Origin: Magnolia sinica
Taxonomy: Eukaryota > Streptophyta > Magnoliopsida > Magnoliales > Magnoliaceae
Length of the DNA: 64,000 nucleotides
Assembly: GCF_029962835.1 (NCBI RefSeq)
Contig: NC_080582.1
Location: forward strand, 75,202,177 to 75,266,176
Reading direction: 5' to 3'
Part shown: in pieces, positions 60,059 through 64,000 of the stretch
Layout of the letters: the number at the start of each line of letters is the position of its first letter
Numbering within the stretch: position 1 is the first letter of the stretch
Made by a program: the position numbers and the translations under genes
The notes under the pieces: generated by a model
What the model saw: only the letters and a program-made list of their open reading frames with translations
What the model was told of the DNA's origin: nothing
The model's database searches: none

Positions 60059-62941
60059 GTGAACATGAATAGTGGTACATGCGGATCATTACACATGTGA
60101 TGCATGTTTACGTACAAAATTATGTTTTTACATGCACTGTACTAAAGATAAGCTTTCTTCGGGCTAACAGAGAAATTTTAAATGCATGGTGTACTTATTT
60201 TCCTTGATTCATGTGGTAAAAGGGATTTTAAAAAATCATGCATACAGTATCTCTCCAGAATGACTAGTGCAACACGCACCCTGACTCCGGCCGAAGGAAG
60301 GCTCAACATTCCTCACCAGCTGTGTGACTGAAGGAGTGAGATCTGCTCTCTGCATAATAGTCCAAGTTCTGCCGTCCATTCCATCACCCACTGGACAAAT
60401 TTTGAAAAGAAGGAAAGGCCTGAATTATGGAGCTGAAGGTCATTGAGCCCTGCAAACATGCTAGTGTGGACCTTATGCAAGATCCCGCTTGCTCATCAGG
60501 TGGTGGGCCCAACATGAATGTGCCATAGTTCGAACATCAGTCTGTACGTTAAACAGGTCAACGACATGTGTATGCAGATACGTTACCCATGTATTGATCT
60601 TGTGCCCGATTTACATAACAGTGAGGACCAGCCGTTTGACGGCCAAAATTTGTAGAATCATTGCATTGGCCCACTTGTACATTTTTTGGACGACCAAAAC
60701 ATTAGCCAACCATTTTATTTTCCCCCCTTTTTCAATAGACAGATCAGGAATTTCTAGTTTGGAAATATTTTTACTGGCAATCACCCACAAGCTGTCCACC
60801 CAAAAAAAAAAAAAAAACACGGGACTGCAGTATCGGATAATTTGATCTGGGCCATTTGTGGGTCATGGTCAATCCATGGCATTGCTCTAAAGATCAATGG
60901 TCTTGTTAATAAGGTTTGGGCCCTGTCAAATGGTCCAGAAACAAAGATGGATAGTAAAAAAAAAGAGAAGAAGCGAAAATTGAGGACTTTTTCTCATGAT
61001 AGAATGTTTTAGTGTTTGGATGGTAAAGAAATATTGTATTTCAAAAAGCAATCATTGCACAATCATTACAGTTAAAAATTCACATGCACAAGATATAAGG
61101 CAACCAATGTGAGATCATTAGTTGATTTCCATCCAAACAAAACCACAGAATGAAATTTATGGGAATCCATGTCTCATGCAAATCTTGAGTTTCATTACAG
61201 TTTGAGTTTCTTCTTTTTCTTTTTCCAACTATCTCGACAGGGCTCAATATCAGGCATTCCATGGAAATCAATGGAAAAGGAAAAGATTTCCTTTAATGTG
61301 ACAGTTTGGGATGTTTGAATAATAAGGAAAAAAAGGTTGGATTCTATAAAGCAATTATTAGACTTTCCATAATTAGGATCCTTTGCACAAGAAACTAGGT
61401 GACTCTTATCTTGTGTTGTGTTCGGATAATTAGCCAATCATTATTTACATGAGTGCGACTGAAAATTGAATTTCAATTTTAGAGAGTTCCTATATGGAAA
61501 GCAAGTGGAACTCTCAAATCTACAGGGGGGCATGTTTAGATTGGCTATAAACTAGAAGAAGGCAATGGAAAGCAAAATTGTGACATAAGTGGATGGTGAA
61601 ATGACATGCAAATTGTCGAATAAGCATAAGCATTAGAGGAAGGAAAATCTGTATACTCATTTGTTTTGTTAAGGCTTTATTGGATTCATGGAAAGCATGG
61701 GAAAGTAAATTATGGTTCCAGGAAAACCTTATTTCTAGGAAATTATGAGAAAGAAAATAAGGTTTTTCTAGTTTATTTTTAACAAGGTTTTTCTTAAAAA
61801 ATGACTTATTTTCAAATGTGTTGTTTGGAAAAATAAAAAATAAAATTCCTACGAAAAATTTATTGGTAGTCATTAGCACATGCCAGATTAGCACGTGGAA
61901 TGCTTGAAGATGGATGGTAGCATATGTGGACGCTTGAAGCAGAGTTGTGGTAGCTATGGTACATGTGAGGTGCTTTAAGATATATAATGGCATATGTGGT
62001 AGAAGATATGCATTGGCATATTTGACACGTGACACTTGAAGCTAGATAGAAGTACTTGTGCACATTGGCACCATTGGCACATCTCACAAGGATGATAGCA
62101 AATGTGGCACATTAGTGCAAGTGTTTTCCACATGGGGTTCAAGAGAAGATGAATGGCGTTACATGTGGCATATTACCACATGTGGGATGCTTTACACATT
62201 TCATATGCAAGAGAAGATGGATGGTGACATGTGGCACATTCACACGTGGCATAGTAACACGTGTGAGGCATAATGGATGATAGACAATGATTTATTTGGC
62301 ACATAGACACATGTGGGCCATTTGAGGTGATTGAAGATGGATGATGGCTTATTTAGGCTTAACCCTTGAGAAATCCATTTTCCTTCCACAATAAGAGAAT
62401 GCCTTTTTTGAATTTATTTATTTTTTTTGTAATAAGGATAGAAAGTGGGGAAATGGTATTTCTCACAAATCCCCACAATGGCTTGGGAAACAATGGAAAG
62501 TGAGTTTCATGGAAATCAATGTTTTCTTTCATTTCCTTTTCATGGATCCAAATAGGCCGTTGAAAAAAAAAAAAAAAAAAAAAAAGATCTTGAAAAATGC
62601 TTTTTCTTTGCATTTGAAAGTATTTGGGCTGCAATCCACAAGGGAAAATCTCTTTCCCTGCTACTCTCATTTAAAATGTCAAAAGGTAAACTCTTTTCTC
62701 ACCATTATATATATATATATAAAAGAAAAGGTTTACTCCCGTGTTGAGGTGCGAAAGGCAAAGGAAAATGGTTTAGCACAATGTCCTCTGCTTCCTACGT
62801 GCAAATGTTTTGTCAATTAACTAAATGATTCTCCTAATTTACCCTCAATCCAAAAACATCACAAAGAAATGAAGAATACAAAGAGTCCAACAGGCGTTCA
62901 AACACTAACAATAGGTTAAGAACTTTCGCCCAAGTATCGCT
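60059..62941. other. DNA between the two segmental repeats, no gene recognised
   Basis: Holds a possible MITE with tgtttggatgg ends at about 61010-61140, several A-runs (60800, 60957, 62565), a TA tract at about 62706, and from about 61885 to 62350 loosely repeated phrases such as acatgtggcac and gaagatggatg. The open frames here are short and low in complexity. Confidence 0.5.
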
Positions 62942-64000
62942 ATTCAACTATTCATAGAAGAGTCTTCACAAGTTCATGTTTTTTTCTTAAAAAAGAAAAA
63001 AAGAAAAAGAAAAAAGAAACCTCTAAAATAAGATTGACCATTCTTACAAATATTTAAAATACTTTTCAATTCCATCAATGCGGTGCAAGTTGAGAGATCA
63101 AGAGAGGAGGGCTCAAGCTCTAGTGGCTTCTGTTCTTCAGAATATTTAATTCCTGCCATCGATCAACCCATTAATTGGCCACCCACATCATCATCCAATT
63201 CACTGGTATGTTCCTCCTTTTGATCTATTAGCAAATCCTGTGCGTTCATTGGTTCTTGAAGTCCATTTTCTGAAGGCTTTCCTGATCTCCTCCAGCATGG
63301 GTTTCATTATGAACTTTTTTCTGTCCTTAATGAATGTGTAATTGTTCTTCTCATCAGTGTTGTCTTTCTACTTCTATATGAATATTGGTATCAGGGCCCA
63401 TAATGAGAAGAAAAAAAAATGAAGTATTGTCTTCTTTTCCCCATCTTACAATTTTCCCTAGCAAGACTAGAGATGTATTGACAGCAGGACTGGACTGTGT
63501 ATGGTTGATCAATTGCTGGCCCCTTTGCCTTTGTTATGCTTCTCTCCGGAGAGGTGTCGTTCTACATGCACCAAGCACAAAGCACCCCATGTGTAAGATA
63601 TCAAGGGTGTTCATTATATCAAGGAGCTGTTTGTCAAGTCCGCACTTGTTGTTTGGAATAAGCTATGCAGGTCACGTCGTCTTGGGCTAGCTGTTCAATT
63701 ACTCATTTGTCAAGCACTTGTTGTTTGGAATAAGCTGTGCAGGTCATGTCATCTTGGGCTAGCTGTTCAATTACTCATTTGTCAAGCACTTAAGAACAGG
63801 AAATAGAATAACACGTGAAGTGTTAAAGATGGATGGTGACACATGTAGCATTTATAGTGCATATATACACCGACGCATGGCATATGTGAGGCGCTTGAAG
63901 ATTGACAATGGCACAGCAGTACATGCAGGTTGGTGAACATGAATAGTGGTACATGAGGCGCTTGAAGATTGACAATGGCACAGCAGTACATGCAGGTTGG
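62942..64000. repeat. Segmental direct repeat, copy 2 (runs off the window)
   Basis: Second copy of 58981-60058, offset by 3961 bp at its start. It continues past the window end, so its right limit is unknown. The same internal tandem pairs and the tggtatcagggcc site (63388) are present. Confidence 0.92.

Overview
The window is nuclear DNA of a flowering plant. It holds a DYW-type PPR editing factor with land-plant architecture, a phytocyanin-like ENODL with a plant GPI-protein layout, a short P-class PPR, Ty1/copia polyproteins, tRNA-derived SINEs, hAT and Mutator-like elements, and many transposon ends rich in GTGGGCCCACC-type sequence. That last style, plus the GC-rich first exons, reminds me of magnoliid genomes, but this is an impression and not a proven assignment.

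Only three protein genes look intact. (1) The minus-strand gene at 2696-5965 has two exons and encodes a 690-residue PLS-class PPR-E-DYW protein that matches my memory of Arabidopsis MEF11/LOI1 (At4g14850), a mitochondrial C-to-U editing factor. (2) The plus-strand gene at 46023-47256 has two exons and encodes a 181-residue early nodulin-like protein. (3) The plus-strand gene at 55881-56969 is one exon and encodes a 362-residue P-class PPR protein, resembling At3g25210.

Layout: 1-2.6 kb is intergenic, with a GA-rich 60-bp tandem repeat, a MITE and a decayed PPR pseudogene. MEF11 follows at 2.7-6.2 kb. From 6.2 to 17.3 kb lies the most striking structure: the 5' end of MEF11 (promoter, leader and first codons) and a Mutator-like MITE in its promoter have been amplified into a head-to-tail array. 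The period is about 1.7-1.8 kb, there are seven MITE left ends, and five further MEF11 5' fragments. The array ends in a perfect inverted duplication (275-bp arms, 90-bp spacer). Remnants of the same array reappear at 22.5-24.2 and 29.4-29.7 kb, so three large non-coding LTR-type pieces (17.3-22.5, 24.2-27.2 and 27.4-29.4 kb) probably entered or replaced array sequence. From 30 to 45 kb come a minisatellite split by a hAT element, a decayed copia retrotransposon interrupted by a 6-kb non-coding element, and a probable solo LTR. From 45 to 50 kb come the ENODL gene, whose intron holds a minisatellite split by a SINE, and a second hAT-like element. From 49.7 to 55.6 kb lies a decayed minus-strand copia element with duplicated LTR segments and a long TA microsatellite. 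From 55.9 to 58.4 kb, the second PPR gene is followed by four increasingly decayed tandem copies of its own 3' end and a near-perfect palindrome. From 59 to 64 kb a 1.06-kb direct repeat flanks intergenic DNA.

No operon-like cooperation is expected. The recurring theme is partial duplication of PPR genes: the 5' end of one and the 3' end of the other are each amplified in tandem and each array ends in an inverted copy. The MEF11 inverted copy could feed small-RNA production against the parent gene. That is inference and needs expression data.
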